DNA of 51,652 bases from Oscillospiraceae bacterium. Lineage in GTDB: Bacteria > Bacillota > Clostridia > Oscillospirales > Oscillospiraceae. Below, piece after piece: positions 5,296 to 14,023 of this stretch. The notes below the pieces were generated by a model. It saw only the letters and a program-made list of their open reading frames with translations. It was not told the DNA's origin and searched no databases. The position numbers and the translations under genes were made by a program. The stretch lies in contig SVKL01000014.1 in NCBI GenBank assembly GCA_015068495.1, forward strand, positions 1-51,652. Direction: 5' to 3'. Every line of letters begins with the position of its first letter. Positions within the stretch are counted from its first letter, which is position 1.

Positions 5296-7779
5296 ATGAA
5301 ACAATTTGACATTACCGGAATGAGCTGCGCGGCTTGTTCTGCCCGTGTTGAAAAGGCGGTTTCCAAGCTGGAAGGGATTGAATCCTGTTCTGTAAACCTG
5401 CTAACCAATTCTATGGCGGTGAGCGGTACGGCAACGGACCAGGAAATTGTAGCCGCCGTTCAGGATGCAGGCTACGGCGCAAGGTTGAAAGGCGATTCCG
5501 CTGCAAAGCCGAAGGATGCGCCAGATACTGTGCAAATGGAAATTTCCCAAATGAAGAAAAGACTGTTCTTTTCCTTGGGCTTTTTAATCGTCCTTATGTA
5601 CCTTTCTATGGGGCACACCATGCTTTCCCTGCCGCTGCCCTCTTTTTTGGAGGGCAACCACATAGCAATTGCCTTGTGGCAGATGCTGCTAGCCGCTGTG
5701 GTTATGGTGATAAACCAAAAGTTCTTTATAAACGGCTTTAAGGGAGCGATTCACCGGGCGCCGAATATGGACACCTTGGTAGCCCTTGGCTCTGCAGCGT
5801 CTTTTGTTTATAGCGTTTACGGTGTGTTTATGATGACCGTGAACACCCAAAACGCGATGCACCATTTGCACGATTTGTATTTTGAATCGGCGGCTATGAT
5901 ACTGGTGCTGATTACCTTCGGAAAGCTGCTGGAAGCTTTTGCGAAAGGCAAGACCACCAATGCGTTGAAAGCGTTGGCGAAATTGGCGCCAAAAACCGTC
6001 ACAATTCTACGAAGTGACGAGGAAGTCCTTATCCCCATTGAGGAGCTGAAGGTGGGCGATGTGTTTGTTGTACGCCCCGGCGAAAGCTTAGCTGCAGACG
6101 GTGTGGTGATTGCGGGCGACAGCGCGGTGACGGAAGCGGCGCTTACCGGTGAGAGCCTGCCTGTGGACAAAACTGTGGGCGATACCGTTTCCGCTGCCAC
6201 AATCAACACCTCCGGCGTGCTGAAGTGCCGAGCAGAAAAGGTTGGCGCAGATACCACCCTTTCAAAAATCATACAGATGGTCAGCGACGCGTCGGCGACC
6301 AAAGCGCCTATCGCAAAAATTGCAGACAAGGTCTCCGGCGTGTTTGTGCCGGTGGTAATCGCAATTGCGTTGGTTACGCTGCTGGTGTGGCTGGTGCTGG
6401 GCAGGGAATTTGGCTTTGCGCTGGCAAGGGGCATCTCGGTGCTGGTGATTTCTTGCCCTTGCGCCTTAGGCTTGGCTACGCCGGTGGCGATTATGGTGGG
6501 CAACGGAATCGGCGCGAAAAACGGCATTTTGTTCAAAACCGCCGAATCCTTGGAAAAAATGGGCAGGATTGATGTTGTGGCGCTGGATAAAACCGGAACA
6601 ATTACCTTAGGACAGCCCAAGGTAACGGATATCATACCCAATGGCGTCACCGAAGACGAGCTGCTGCAGCTTGCCTATTCCTTGGAATACCACAGCGAGC
6701 ACCCGCTGGCAAAAGCAATTATTGCCTATGGCAATGAACACAGTATGAAGATGCAAAGCATCAGTAATTTTGCCGCCCTATCCGGCAGCGGCTTAAAAGG
6801 CACCCTAAACGGCGAAACGGTTTATGGCGGAAGCTTTGCATATATCAGCACCATTGCCCAGATACCCGAGGATAAAAAAGCAGAAATTGCTGCCTTGTCC
6901 GATAGCGGTAAAACTCCGCTTTTGTTTACAAGAGGCAAAGAATTTATCGGTATCATCGCCGTTGCCGACACCATAAAGGACGATAGCGTGAAGGCGATTG
7001 AAACCCTCAAAAATTTGGGCTGCTACGTGGTTATGCTGACAGGTGACAATCAGCGCACTGCAAAGGCAATCGGTGATTTGGTGGGGGTGCAGGAAGTGGT
7101 TTCCGGTGTCTTGCCGGAGGGCAAGGCAGACGTGATTGCCCGGCTGAAAGAAAAGGGCAAGGTGGCTATGGTGGGTGACGGCATCAATGATGCTCTGGCC
7201 CTTACAACCGCAGATGTTGGCGTGGCCATTGGCGCAGGCACCGATGTGGCAATTGACGCCTCGGAGGTAGTCCTTGTAAACAACAAGCTGGAGGATGTTG
7301 TGGGAGCAATCCGGCTGAGCCGCGGTACAATCAAAACCATCCACCAGAACCTGTTTTGGGCATTTTTCTACAATGCAATTTGCATACCCATTGCTGCCGG
7401 TGTATTTACTTGGGCAGGCTTGGTGCTGAACCCGATGTTTGGCGCGGCGGCAATGAGTGTGTCAAGCGTTTTTGTGGTAACCAATGCCCTAAGACTGAAT
7501 TTGATAGATATTCGCAGCAACAAAAAGGACAAAAAAATCAAACCCCATAAAGCGAAGGAGGAAAAACCGATGCAAAAGACAATGAAAATTGAAGGTATGA
7601 TGTGCAGCCACTGTGAGGCGCGTGTGAAGAAAACACTGGAGGCGTTGCCGCAGGTGGATGAAGCCATTGTCAGCCATAGAGAGGACACAGCCGTTGTGAT
7701 TCTGAATAAGGATATAGAGGACAGCGAACTGAAAAGCGTCATTGAGGCACAGGACTATCAAGTAATTTCCATTCAATAA
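5296..7779 (+). CDS. copA: Copper-exporting P1B-type ATPase with C-terminal CopZ-like domain
   Basis: The 827-residue protein pumps Cu(+) out of the cytoplasm. It has an N-terminal heavy-metal domain (GMSCAAC, Cys11/Cys14), the actuator motif TGES near 284, the ion-binding CPC at 387-389, phosphorylation site DKTGT at 431, and GDGINDA near 628. After the last helix pair and a Lys-rich linker, a second metal-binding domain follows (GMMCSHC, Cys770/Cys773) that looks like the chaperone CopZ. I chose the ATG at 5296 because GAGG lies eight bases upstream; an in-frame ATG at 5290 is too close to it. A TATAAT at 5256-5261 is a plausible -10. No CsoR or CopY gene is beside it. The internal start at 7570 is listed separately. 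Confidence 0.95.
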   Translation: MKQFDITGMSCAACSARVEKAVSKLEGIESCSVNLLTNSMAVSGTATDQEIVAAVQDAGYGARLKGDSAAKPKDAPDTVQMEISQMKKRLFFSLGFLIVLMYLSMGHTMLSLPLPSFLEGNHIAIALWQMLLAAVVMVINQKFFINGFKGAIHRAPNMDTLVALGSAASFVYSVYGVFMMTVNTQNAMHHLHDLYFESAAMILVLITFGKLLEAFAKGKTTNALKALAKLAPKTVTILRSDEEVLIPIEELKVGDVFVVRPGESLAADGVVIAGDSAVTEAALTGESLPVDKTVGDTVSAATINTSGVLKCRAEKVGADTTLSKIIQMVSDASATKAPIAKIADKVSGVFVPVVIAIALVTLLVWLVLGREFGFALARGISVLVISCPCALGLATPVAIMVGNGIGAKNGILFKTAESLEKMGRIDVVALDKTGTITLGQPKVTDIIPNGVTEDELLQLAYSLEYHSEHPLAKAIIAYGNEHSMKMQSISNFAALSGSGLKGTLNGETVYGGSFAYISTIAQIPEDKKAEIAALSDSGKTPLLFTRGKEFIGIIAVADTIKDDSVKAIETLKNLGCYVVMLTGDNQRTAKAIGDLVGVQEVVSGVLPEGKADVIARLKEKGKVAMVGDGINDALALTTADVGVAIGAGTDVAIDASEVVLVNNKLEDVVGAIRLSRGTIKTIHQNLFWAFFYNAICIPIAAGVFTWAGLVLNPMFGAAAMSVSSVFVVTNALRLNLIDIRSNKKDKKIKPHKAKEEKPMQKTMKIEGMMCSHCEARVKKTLEALPQVDEAIVSHREDTAVVILNKDIEDSELKSVIEAQDYQVISIQ
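7570..7779 (+). CDS. copZ: Possible separately translated CopZ-like copper chaperone from inside copA
   Basis: The sequence AAGGAGG at 7555-7561 lies exactly eight bases before an in-frame ATG at 7570, within the linker of the ATPase gene. Translation from it would give a 69-residue protein made only of one heavy-metal domain with GMMCSHC, the usual size of CopZ. Either an ancestral copA-copZ pair fused and kept the old start site, or the site still works and the gene makes both a fused pump and a free chaperone. The site is visible; its use is inference. Confidence 0.5.
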   Translation: MQKTMKIEGMMCSHCEARVKKTLEALPQVDEAIVSHREDTAVVILNKDIEDSELKSVIEAQDYQVISIQ

Positions 7780-7793
7780 AGCATCTAAAACAG

Positions 7794-7830
7794 AAAGAGT
7801 CAAGGGAATCGTTTCCCTTGACTCTTTTTT
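7794..7830. terminator. Bidirectional terminator between copA and the sensor kinase gene
   Basis: A 15-base stem AAAGAGTCAAGGGAA and its complement with a four-base loop and T run; serves two convergent genes. Confidence 0.9.
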
Positions 7831-9058
7831 ATAGATTAAAAACTGCGGTTATTTCAAAGCGGTACGCATCTTTTGCCGAAGCGAAGATTTTTCCACCGTG
7901 GGCTGTGACGATGGCTTTTGCCATTGACAGACCGATGCCGTGCCCTCCCGTTTCGGAGTTCCTCGACTGATCTGCGCGATAAAACCTGTCAAACACCAAC
8001 GGCAAAGTATCCTTTTGGATTTCCGTGACGGTTTGGTTTTCGACGGTGAAAACCAACTCCTTGCCCCGTCCGCCAAAGCTTACGAGAATTTGGCTGCCGG
8101 TTGGGGAATATTTCAGCGCATTATTCAGCAGGATGGAAACGAGCTTTTCTATGGCCTTTGCATCCCCACACATAGAGCGCATAGGCTCAATATGCATAAG
8201 GATTTCCTTGCCTGCTGCAGTTGCCACCGGAATGAAAGAATGGGTTGTTTCAAAAACAAGGTCGGATATGGGAAAATCAATTTTGTTGTTTGCTGCATCA
8301 ACCTCTTCCATCCGGGAGAGATAAACCAAATCGTTGGTAAGACCGGAGAGCCGCTCAGTTTGCAGTTTAATGTCCTTTAGACTTTCGTTTTCCCCAATAT
8401 CCATCTCAAGCACATCTACATTCGCACCGATGATGGTCAGGGGGGTCTTTATTTCGTGTCCGGCATCGGTAATAAACCGCTTTTGCTTTTCGTAGGCCTC
8501 AGCTACCGGCTTAAGGATTCGTCCCGACATAAGGACAATAAAAACGGTGATAACGATGTACCCGAATAAGGAGACGAAAAGACTGGTGAAAAGAAAGCTG
8601 CGGAAGGCGTCCAGTTTTCTGCCGCAGTCAAGGAAGGTGATACGGACTCCGTTTTCATCAAGGCTTTTCATAAATCTGAAATTGCCGGCAAAGCCGACGG
8701 AGCTGTGGGTTTCCAATACCTTGACTGCCAACGTCTGTGCTTCGCCTTTGTCGATTGCCGCAATTTGCCCCACATCTACAAAGATAACATTTTTGTTCTG
8801 GTCAAACTGAACAGTGAAAAATCTGGATTCAAAGGGTGTTTCGGGAGACATAGGTCTGCTCATAAAATCTTGCTTTTTGCCCCCCATAGGGTCAGGAAAC
8901 CGTCCGTGATTGGAAGATAACATTGTAAGGATGTCGTCGGCCTCACTGATAACCGTGTTGTAATTGATGATGTTCATACCGGCTACAATGACGACCAAAA
9001 GCGTAAAAAGAGCCGCCATAGAAAGCAGGATGAATTTTGTTCTTAGTTTTTTTATCAC
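7829..9058 (-). CDS. Membrane sensor histidine kinase
   Basis: The 409-residue protein has a membrane helix at about 9-29, an extracytoplasmic sensor part of some 120 residues, a second helix at 154-178, a HisKA domain with the phosphoacceptor in FITDAGHEIKTP (His201), and an HATPase domain with the N box NNALKYSPTG and the G box GHGIGLSMAK. It overlaps the response regulator gene by four bases (ATGA), so the two are co-translated. The sensor domain is not one I recognise. Divergent VTC/DUF4956/Cthe_2159 genes start about 130 bases from the regulator gene and may be its targets. Confidence 0.92.
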   Translation of the reverse strand: MIKKLRTKFILLSMAALFTLLVVIVAGMNIINYNTVISEADDILTMLSSNHGRFPDPMGGKKQDFMSRPMSPETPFESRFFTVQFDQNKNVIFVDVGQIAAIDKGEAQTLAVKVLETHSSVGFAGNFRFMKSLDENGVRITFLDCGRKLDAFRSFLFTSLFVSLFGYIVITVFIVLMSGRILKPVAEAYEKQKRFITDAGHEIKTPLTIIGANVDVLEMDIGENESLKDIKLQTERLSGLTNDLVYLSRMEEVDAANNKIDFPISDLVFETTHSFIPVATAAGKEILMHIEPMRSMCGDAKAIEKLVSILLNNALKYSPTGSQILVSFGGRGKELVFTVENQTVTEIQKDTLPLVFDRFYRADQSRNSETGGHGIGLSMAKAIVTAHGGKIFASAKDAYRFEITAVFNL

Positions 9059-9726
9059 GTTATTTCCTCCAACGAATATCCGGCATTCCGAGAGGTCTTG
9101 ATTTCAACATTGGCACCCAGAGCCGAGAGCTTCTTTTTTAAGTAGGAAATGTACACCCAAACCACATTGATTTCCGCGTCACTTTCAAAGCCCCATATCT
9201 TTTCCATAAACTTTTCAGCCGAGATAATACTGTGGGGATTTGCCATAAAAAGCTCACACATTTGAAACTCCTTGTTGGCAAGCTTAAAGCTGCCGTTTGG
9301 AGAGCTTAATTCGAAGGTGGCAGTGTCAAGGGTGAGATTGCCAAAGCTTAATTTGCAGTCGGCGGCAGTGGTGCTTCGGGTAATGGCGCGAATGGTTGCC
9401 AGCAGCTCCTTGGCATCAAAGGGCTTGGTTAAGTAATAGTTTGCGCCGCTGTCCAGCCCCAAAACCTTGTCATCAATTTCCGCCTTAGCAGTGAGTATCA
9501 GCACCGGGATGGAATTGTCTGCTTCCCGCAGCTTTTTCAGCGCGGTGATGCCGTCCATAACCGGCATCATAACATCCAAAATCAGCACATCGTAAACGCC
9601 GCATTCCAAGAAGTCCAAGGCTTCCTTGCCGTTATAGACCGCGTCGGCAGAATAGCCGTTTCTTTCGAATATTTTCATCAATGCTCTGGAAAGGGAGGGC
9701 TCGTCCTCCGCAAGCAAAATTCTCAT
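9055..9726 (-). CDS. OmpR/PhoB-family response regulator
   Basis: The 223-residue protein has a receiver domain with acidic pocket AEDE at 6-9, phosphoacceptor Asp51 in LILDVMMPVMDG and the LTAKAE lysine near 81, followed by a winged-helix DNA-binding domain (about 125-220) with the usual end IKTSRNAGYSL. It is the first gene of the leftward two-gene operon with the sensor kinase. The start codon at 9726 is followed upstream by the 129-base divergent region containing ATTTAAG/CTTAAAT-type inverted words that may be its binding site. Confidence 0.92.
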   Translation of the reverse strand: MRILLAEDEPSLSRALMKIFERNGYSADAVYNGKEALDFLECGVYDVLILDVMMPVMDGITALKKLREADNSIPVLILTAKAEIDDKVLGLDSGANYYLTKPFDAKELLATIRAITRSTTAADCKLSFGNLTLDTATFELSSPNGSFKLANKEFQMCELFMANPHSIISAEKFMEKIWGFESDAEINVVWVYISYLKKKLSALGANVEIKTSRNAGYSLEEIT

Positions 9727-9772
9727 AAAGCCTACACCTCACATCTAGTATAGCATATTTTAGAACATTTCG

Positions 9773-9832
9773 CTTAAATGAAGTTAAAAAGTTTTGAAAT
9801 TTTTAGTCCATTTAAGTTTTGCCCGCTATAAT
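9773..9832 (+). promoter_or_regulatory. Regulatory region and promoter of the VTC operon
   Basis: A TATAAT at 9827-9832 has no good -35 box at the right distance. The words CTTAAATGAAG (about 9773) and CCATTTAAG (about 9808) form an inverted pair upstream. A weak -35 with such words fits activation by a response regulator, presumably the one encoded divergently. Confidence 0.5.
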
Positions 9833-9855
9833 GTTGGCATAAAAGGAGGCAATCT

Positions 9856-10578
9856 ATGGGCTTTCAAACTGTTTTTAAGCGATACGAACTAAAATACCTG
9901 CTCACGGAAGCGCAAAAAGAGCGTGTGCTGGAAGCGATATTACCCCACATAAAAATAGACCAATACGGCAAGACCACCATCAGAAACCTGTATTTCGACA
10001 CAGACGATTATCGGCTTGTCCGCCGTTCTATTGAAAAACCAAGCTACAAGGAGAAAATGCGGGTGCGCAGCTACACCAAAGCCACAGCCGACAGCACGGT
10101 GTTTGTGGAGCTGAAAAAGAAATGTGACGGCGTCGTTTACAAAAGGCGTGTTCCTATGGGTGAGCGCCAAGCAACCGACTGGCTTTCGGGCGCCGACCGT
10201 TTTTTTGCGCCTACGCAAATCACGGAAGAAATTGACTACTTCCGAAACTACTATGGCAATTTACACCCCACCGTGTTTCTGTCCTATGACAGAGTCGCGT
10301 ATTTTGCAAGGGAAGACGGCGATTTTCGCATTACCTTTGACAGTAATATTTTGTGCCGTGAAGATGATTTATCTTTGACCAGCGAAGCTTACGGCGCAAG
10401 AATTCTGCCGGAGGGCAGGGTGCTTATGGAGCTGAAATGCGCAGGGGGGATTCCCCTTTGGATGACAGAGGTTCTGAGCAGGGAAAAACTGTACAAAACC
10501 TCATTTTCAAAATACGGAAGCGTCTACCAAACCATTATTTTTCCAAAACGAAAGGAGACACCCTTTTATGTTAGATAA
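9856..10578 (+). CDS. VTC-domain protein (polyphosphate polymerase-like)
   Basis: The 240-residue protein matches the VTC fold: N-terminal KRYELKYLL, basic strand RVRSYTKA, ELKKKCDGVVYKRR, and MELKCAGG near the C terminus. VTC catalytic domains in yeast make polyphosphate from ATP inside a tunnel lined by Lys/Arg; whether bacterial single-domain members do this is uncertain. It overlaps the DUF4956 gene by 11 bases. The trio VTC, DUF4956 and a Cthe_2159-type carbohydrate-binding lipoprotein is a recurrent set in Clostridia, often with CotH, and is thought to concern the cell surface. Confidence 0.85.
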   Translation: MGFQTVFKRYELKYLLTEAQKERVLEAILPHIKIDQYGKTTIRNLYFDTDDYRLVRRSIEKPSYKEKMRVRSYTKATADSTVFVELKKKCDGVVYKRRVPMGERQATDWLSGADRFFAPTQITEEIDYFRNYYGNLHPTVFLSYDRVAYFAREDGDFRITFDSNILCREDDLSLTSEAYGARILPEGRVLMELKCAGGIPLWMTEVLSREKLYKTSFSKYGSVYQTIIFPKRKETPFYVR

Positions 10579-11263
10579 TTTTTTCAAAGGACTTTTTGAT
10601 ACAGATTTGACGAAAGTAATCAGCATCGGCGATTTTTTGCTTTGCATTGGTTTTTCCCTGTTTCTGGGGATTCTTATGGCCTTTGCCTATATGTATAAAA
10701 CAAGGTATACCAAAAGCTTTGTGATAACCCTTGCGGTTTTGCCGGCGGTTGTGTGCGTGGTGATTATGATGGTAAATGGCAACGTGGGCACCGGTGTGGC
10801 GGTGGCAGGCGCATTCAGCCTGGTCCGTTTCCGTTCAATTCCCGGCACAGCAAAGGAAATCGGCGCTCTGTTTTTGGCAATGGGTGCCGGGCTTATCGCA
10901 GGTATGGGGTATATTGGCTTTTCGTTTTTGTTCACAGTGGTGCTGTCGGTCATCTTTATGCTGTATAATACGCTTGACTTGGGGACCAAAAAGAATTCCC
11001 AACGCTATAAATCCATTCGTATTGTGATTCCGGAGGATTTGGACTATACCGGCGTGTTTGAAGAGGTATTGGCAGATTACACGGCCTCTTCTGAGCTGGT
11101 AAAGGTGCAGACAATCAATATGGGCAGTATGTTCCGCCTTACATACGAGGTGGTGCTGAAGTCGCCGGACAGGGAAAAAGAGCTGATCGATCAATTAAGA
11201 CAGAGAAACGGCAACCTTGAAATTACAGTTTCAAAACAAGCTACGGGAAATACCGAGCTGTAA
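10568..11263 (+). CDS. DUF4956 membrane protein
   Basis: The 231-residue protein has four membrane helices in its first half (about residues 20-40, 52-70, 76-100 and 105-130), the conserved segment GAFSLVRFRSIPGTAKEIG between helices, and a soluble cytoplasmic C-terminal domain with a ferredoxin-like alternation. This is the DUF4956 pattern. It overlaps VTC upstream and its TAA stop is part of the ribosome site region (TAAGGAGTG) of the next gene. Function unknown. Confidence 0.85.
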   Translation: MLDNFFKGLFDTDLTKVISIGDFLLCIGFSLFLGILMAFAYMYKTRYTKSFVITLAVLPAVVCVVIMMVNGNVGTGVAVAGAFSLVRFRSIPGTAKEIGALFLAMGAGLIAGMGYIGFSFLFTVVLSVIFMLYNTLDLGTKKNSQRYKSIRIVIPEDLDYTGVFEEVLADYTASSELVKVQTINMGSMFRLTYEVVLKSPDREKELIDQLRQRNGNLEITVSKQATGNTEL

Positions 11264-11276
11264 GGAGTGTGAAAAA

Positions 11277-13145
11277 ATGCGCCTTAACAGGATAATTGCT
11301 CTAATACTGGCGGTTGTTTTCTGCCTTTCCGGTTGCAGAAAAAACCAAAATCAAGTCAACACAGATGCTGCCAACACCGGCGATACTGCCACCGGAAACA
11401 GCAATACTTCCATAAGCACAGACACGGATTTTGCAGAAGATGAAAGCGAAATGTTTACCGACCGGGATGAAAAAGCCACTTACGATGAAGCTGCGGCGGT
11501 GAAAATTACCCTCAGCGGCACATCGGCAACAGCCACTTCCGATTCTGTCAGCATATCCGGTACCACCGTAAAAATTACGGAGGAAGCCACCTATGTGGTC
11601 AGCGGAACGCTGACAGACGGGATGATTGTTGTGGAAACCGATGAAAAGGCGAAGCCGCATATTGTTTTCAGCGGCGCTTCCGTTACCAGCGCAACCTCTG
11701 CGCCGCTTTATATTAAGCAGGCGGATAAGGTTGTGGTAACCCTCGAGGAAAACACGGAAAACGCCTTGGCAAACGGGGGAAGCTTCGTGGCGATTGATGA
11801 TAACAATGTCGACGCAGCCGTTTTCTCAAAGCAGGATTTGACATTTAACGGAAGCGGTACGCTGACGGTCACTTCACCGGTGGGACACGGCATTTCTTGT
11901 AAGGACGATTTGGTGTTTACGGGAGGTGTCTATCAGATTAGCGCGGCGTCCCACGCAATCGATGCAAACGACAGTGTGCGTGCCAGCGGCGCAAATATTG
12001 CAGCCGATGCCGGCAAAGACGGCATACACGCCGAGAACAATGACGATGCATCCCTTGGATTTGTGTATATCGGCAGCGGCAACTACACAATAGAAGCCGA
12101 GGGGGACGGAATCAGCGCCGGAAGCTATCTTCAAATCGATGGCGGCGAATTTGACATCACAGCCGGTGGCGGAAGTGAAAACGGAACAAAACAAAACTCC
12201 GGCAACTATGGAAACTTCATAGGCGGCGGCGGTATGGGCGGCGGCTTCCCCGGGGCAATGGGCGGCGGCAGGCCCAGAGACGCAGGCAATTTCGATCAAA
12301 TGCAAGGCAGCCAGCAAAGTGACCAAACAGACACCGAAAGCACCAGTATGAAGGGGCTGAAATCCGGTGGCGATATGCAGATTGCAGGCGGTAGTTTCCG
12401 TATTAACTCCGCAGATGACGCTGTTCATACAAATGCCTCTATGTATATAAAAGACGGAAACTTCGAGATGGCTACCGGTGATGACGGTTTCCACGGGGAA
12501 GAAAATTTAGAAATAAGCGGCGGCACGATAAATATCAGTGAGAGCTACGAAGGAATCGAGGCGCTGCATATCAAAATTTCGGGTGGCGATACAACCCTGA
12601 AAGCCGACGATGACGGACTAAACGCTGCAGGTGGCACTGACCAAAGCGGCTTTGGCGGCCGTGATAACGGCAGTTTTGGCGGAAAAGGCCCAATGGGTGG
12701 CGGAATGTCACAGGGCAACGGCAGCATTGCCATATCCGGAGGAACGCTGCATATTACTGCCTCCGGTGACGGCGTGGATGCCAACGGAACACTTGAGATT
12801 ATAGGGGGATACACCGTGGTCTGCGGCCCTACACAGGGTGACACGGCGACCCTTGACTACGATAAAACCGCTACTATTTCCGGCGGCACATTTATCGGCA
12901 CCGGAGCTTCAGGTGGAATGGCGCAAACCTTCAGCGAATCTGCACAGGGCGTAATTGCTGTGAGCGTTGGTAGTGTAAGCGCCGGCACGGAGATTGTACT
13001 GAAGGATTCTGATGGAAAAACGGTGCTCAGCCATACACCGGCCCTAAATTATGCCGTTGTAATTCTTTCAAGCCCGGAGATTGAAAAGGGCAAAACCTAC
13101 ACAATAACCATAGGCACGCAGAGCGCTGCCTTTGAGGCAAATTGA
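11277..13145 (+). CDS. Cthe_2159-type carbohydrate-binding lipoprotein
   Basis: The 622-residue precursor starts at ATG 11277 with AGGAGTG upstream and a lipoprotein signal ending at Cys20 (CLSGC). The mature part is a right-handed parallel beta-helix type sequence with repeated turns such as ADDDGLNA, SADDAVH and ATGDDGFHGEE, where acidic residues probably bind calcium, as in the Cthe_2159 family (binds polygalacturonate and cellulose in Clostridium thermocellum). Two long Gly-rich insertions (GGGGMGGGFPGAMGGG and GGRDNGSFGGKG) interrupt it. Last gene of the VTC operon. Confidence 0.85.
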   Translation: MRLNRIIALILAVVFCLSGCRKNQNQVNTDAANTGDTATGNSNTSISTDTDFAEDESEMFTDRDEKATYDEAAAVKITLSGTSATATSDSVSISGTTVKITEEATYVVSGTLTDGMIVVETDEKAKPHIVFSGASVTSATSAPLYIKQADKVVVTLEENTENALANGGSFVAIDDNNVDAAVFSKQDLTFNGSGTLTVTSPVGHGISCKDDLVFTGGVYQISAASHAIDANDSVRASGANIAADAGKDGIHAENNDDASLGFVYIGSGNYTIEAEGDGISAGSYLQIDGGEFDITAGGGSENGTKQNSGNYGNFIGGGGMGGGFPGAMGGGRPRDAGNFDQMQGSQQSDQTDTESTSMKGLKSGGDMQIAGGSFRINSADDAVHTNASMYIKDGNFEMATGDDGFHGEENLEISGGTINISESYEGIEALHIKISGGDTTLKADDDGLNAAGGTDQSGFGGRDNGSFGGKGPMGGGMSQGNGSIAISGGTLHITASGDGVDANGTLEIIGGYTVVCGPTQGDTATLDYDKTATISGGTFIGTGASGGMAQTFSESAQGVIAVSVGSVSAGTEIVLKDSDGKTVLSHTPALNYAVVILSSPEIEKGKTYTITIGTQSAAFEAN

Positions 13146-13156
13146 TGCAAACATCT

Positions 13157-13191
13157 GTAACCGCTGTGGAAATTCCACGGCGGTTACATTT
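13157..13191 (+). terminator. Terminator after the VTC operon
   Basis: GTAACCGC-TGTGG/CCACG-GCGGTTAC hairpin with a short AT-rich tail; moderately convincing. Confidence 0.6.
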
Positions 13192-13279
13192 ATATGAAAA
13201 CGCAAAAAAGAGAATTTGCTGTTGACATCCATTCTGCCTTGTGGTAGGCTCAAAGCAACAAAAACGAGGAGGCGCTATT

Positions 13280-13987
13280 ATGAAATTTATTGCCCACCGC
13301 GGTGCGTGTCTGGAAAAGACAGAGGATACGCTGCCGGCTCTTCTCCGCGCAGCCCAATACGGGGTCTATGCTGTGGAATGTGATTTGCAATATACCAAGG
13401 ATAGCAAAATGGTGCTGTTCCACGATAAGAATCTGAAACGGCTTGCAGGAGATGAAAGTCTTGTTGCCGATTTGACTTACGCCCAAATGAAAGAAAAGCT
13501 GTCTGGCGCCGGTTTGGAGCTGACAACAGCAGAAGAGGTTTTCACCGGCTACAACGGCAGCTCCGCTGTGCTGTTTGACCTTACTTTTCGCGCCACCGAT
13601 GATGAATTCTTTAAGCGCCTGCGGGACCTGCCATTTCGTGCAATTGCCGGTGTGCACGCGCCGGAGGAGGCGGAGGTTGCCCGTCGGTATCTTCCCTCAG
13701 AGGATATTCTGGGCTTTATGCCGAAGCCTGCTGCGGCAAAGGATTTTCACGATGCCGGCTGCGGTGTGCTCCGGCTTTGGGAGCAGTGGCTGAAGAACGT
13801 AACGCCTGCCGATATTCGCAAAGCTGTTGGCGAAACCGAGGTGTGGATTATGTCCTGCGACGATGCAATCAAGCACCCGCTGTTTTGTATGAATAGCTCG
13901 CCTGCCAGCATTGAGAATGCAATGGCGTTGGGCGCAGACGGGATGCTTCTCAACGATGTGCAGCTGGCAGCCAGATATATGAAGTAA
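13280..13987 (+). CDS. Glycerophosphodiester phosphodiesterase family protein
   Basis: The 235-residue protein begins MKFIAHRGACLEKTEDT, the HRG...E(D/N)T signature of the GDPD family. VECDLQYTKD (about 34-43) supplies the metal-binding Glu and Asp, and VLFHD (about 47) the second catalytic His. GDPDs cleave glycerophosphodiesters to glycerol-3-phosphate and an alcohol. No signal peptide is present. It is somewhat short compared with the usual 240-250 residues, and the C-terminal part is less typical. GAGGAGG precedes the ATG at 13280; a TTGACA at 13222 may be the -35 box. A polysaccharide deacetylase gene follows 36 bases later. Confidence 0.88.
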   Translation: MKFIAHRGACLEKTEDTLPALLRAAQYGVYAVECDLQYTKDSKMVLFHDKNLKRLAGDESLVADLTYAQMKEKLSGAGLELTTAEEVFTGYNGSSAVLFDLTFRATDDEFFKRLRDLPFRAIAGVHAPEEAEVARRYLPSEDILGFMPKPAAAKDFHDAGCGVLRLWEQWLKNVTPADIRKAVGETEVWIMSCDDAIKHPLFCMNSSPASIENAMALGADGMLLNDVQLAARYMK

Positions 13988-14023
13988 GCCTGCCTGCACA
14001 AAAAATACTATGGGGTGTACATT

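Noticed and set aside
7490..7570. Frameshift or sequencing error joining copA and copZ
   Set aside because: The linker is in frame and Lys-rich, without a stop codon or slippery run long enough to be clear. A fusion with a retained start is simpler, though an error cannot be fully excluded.
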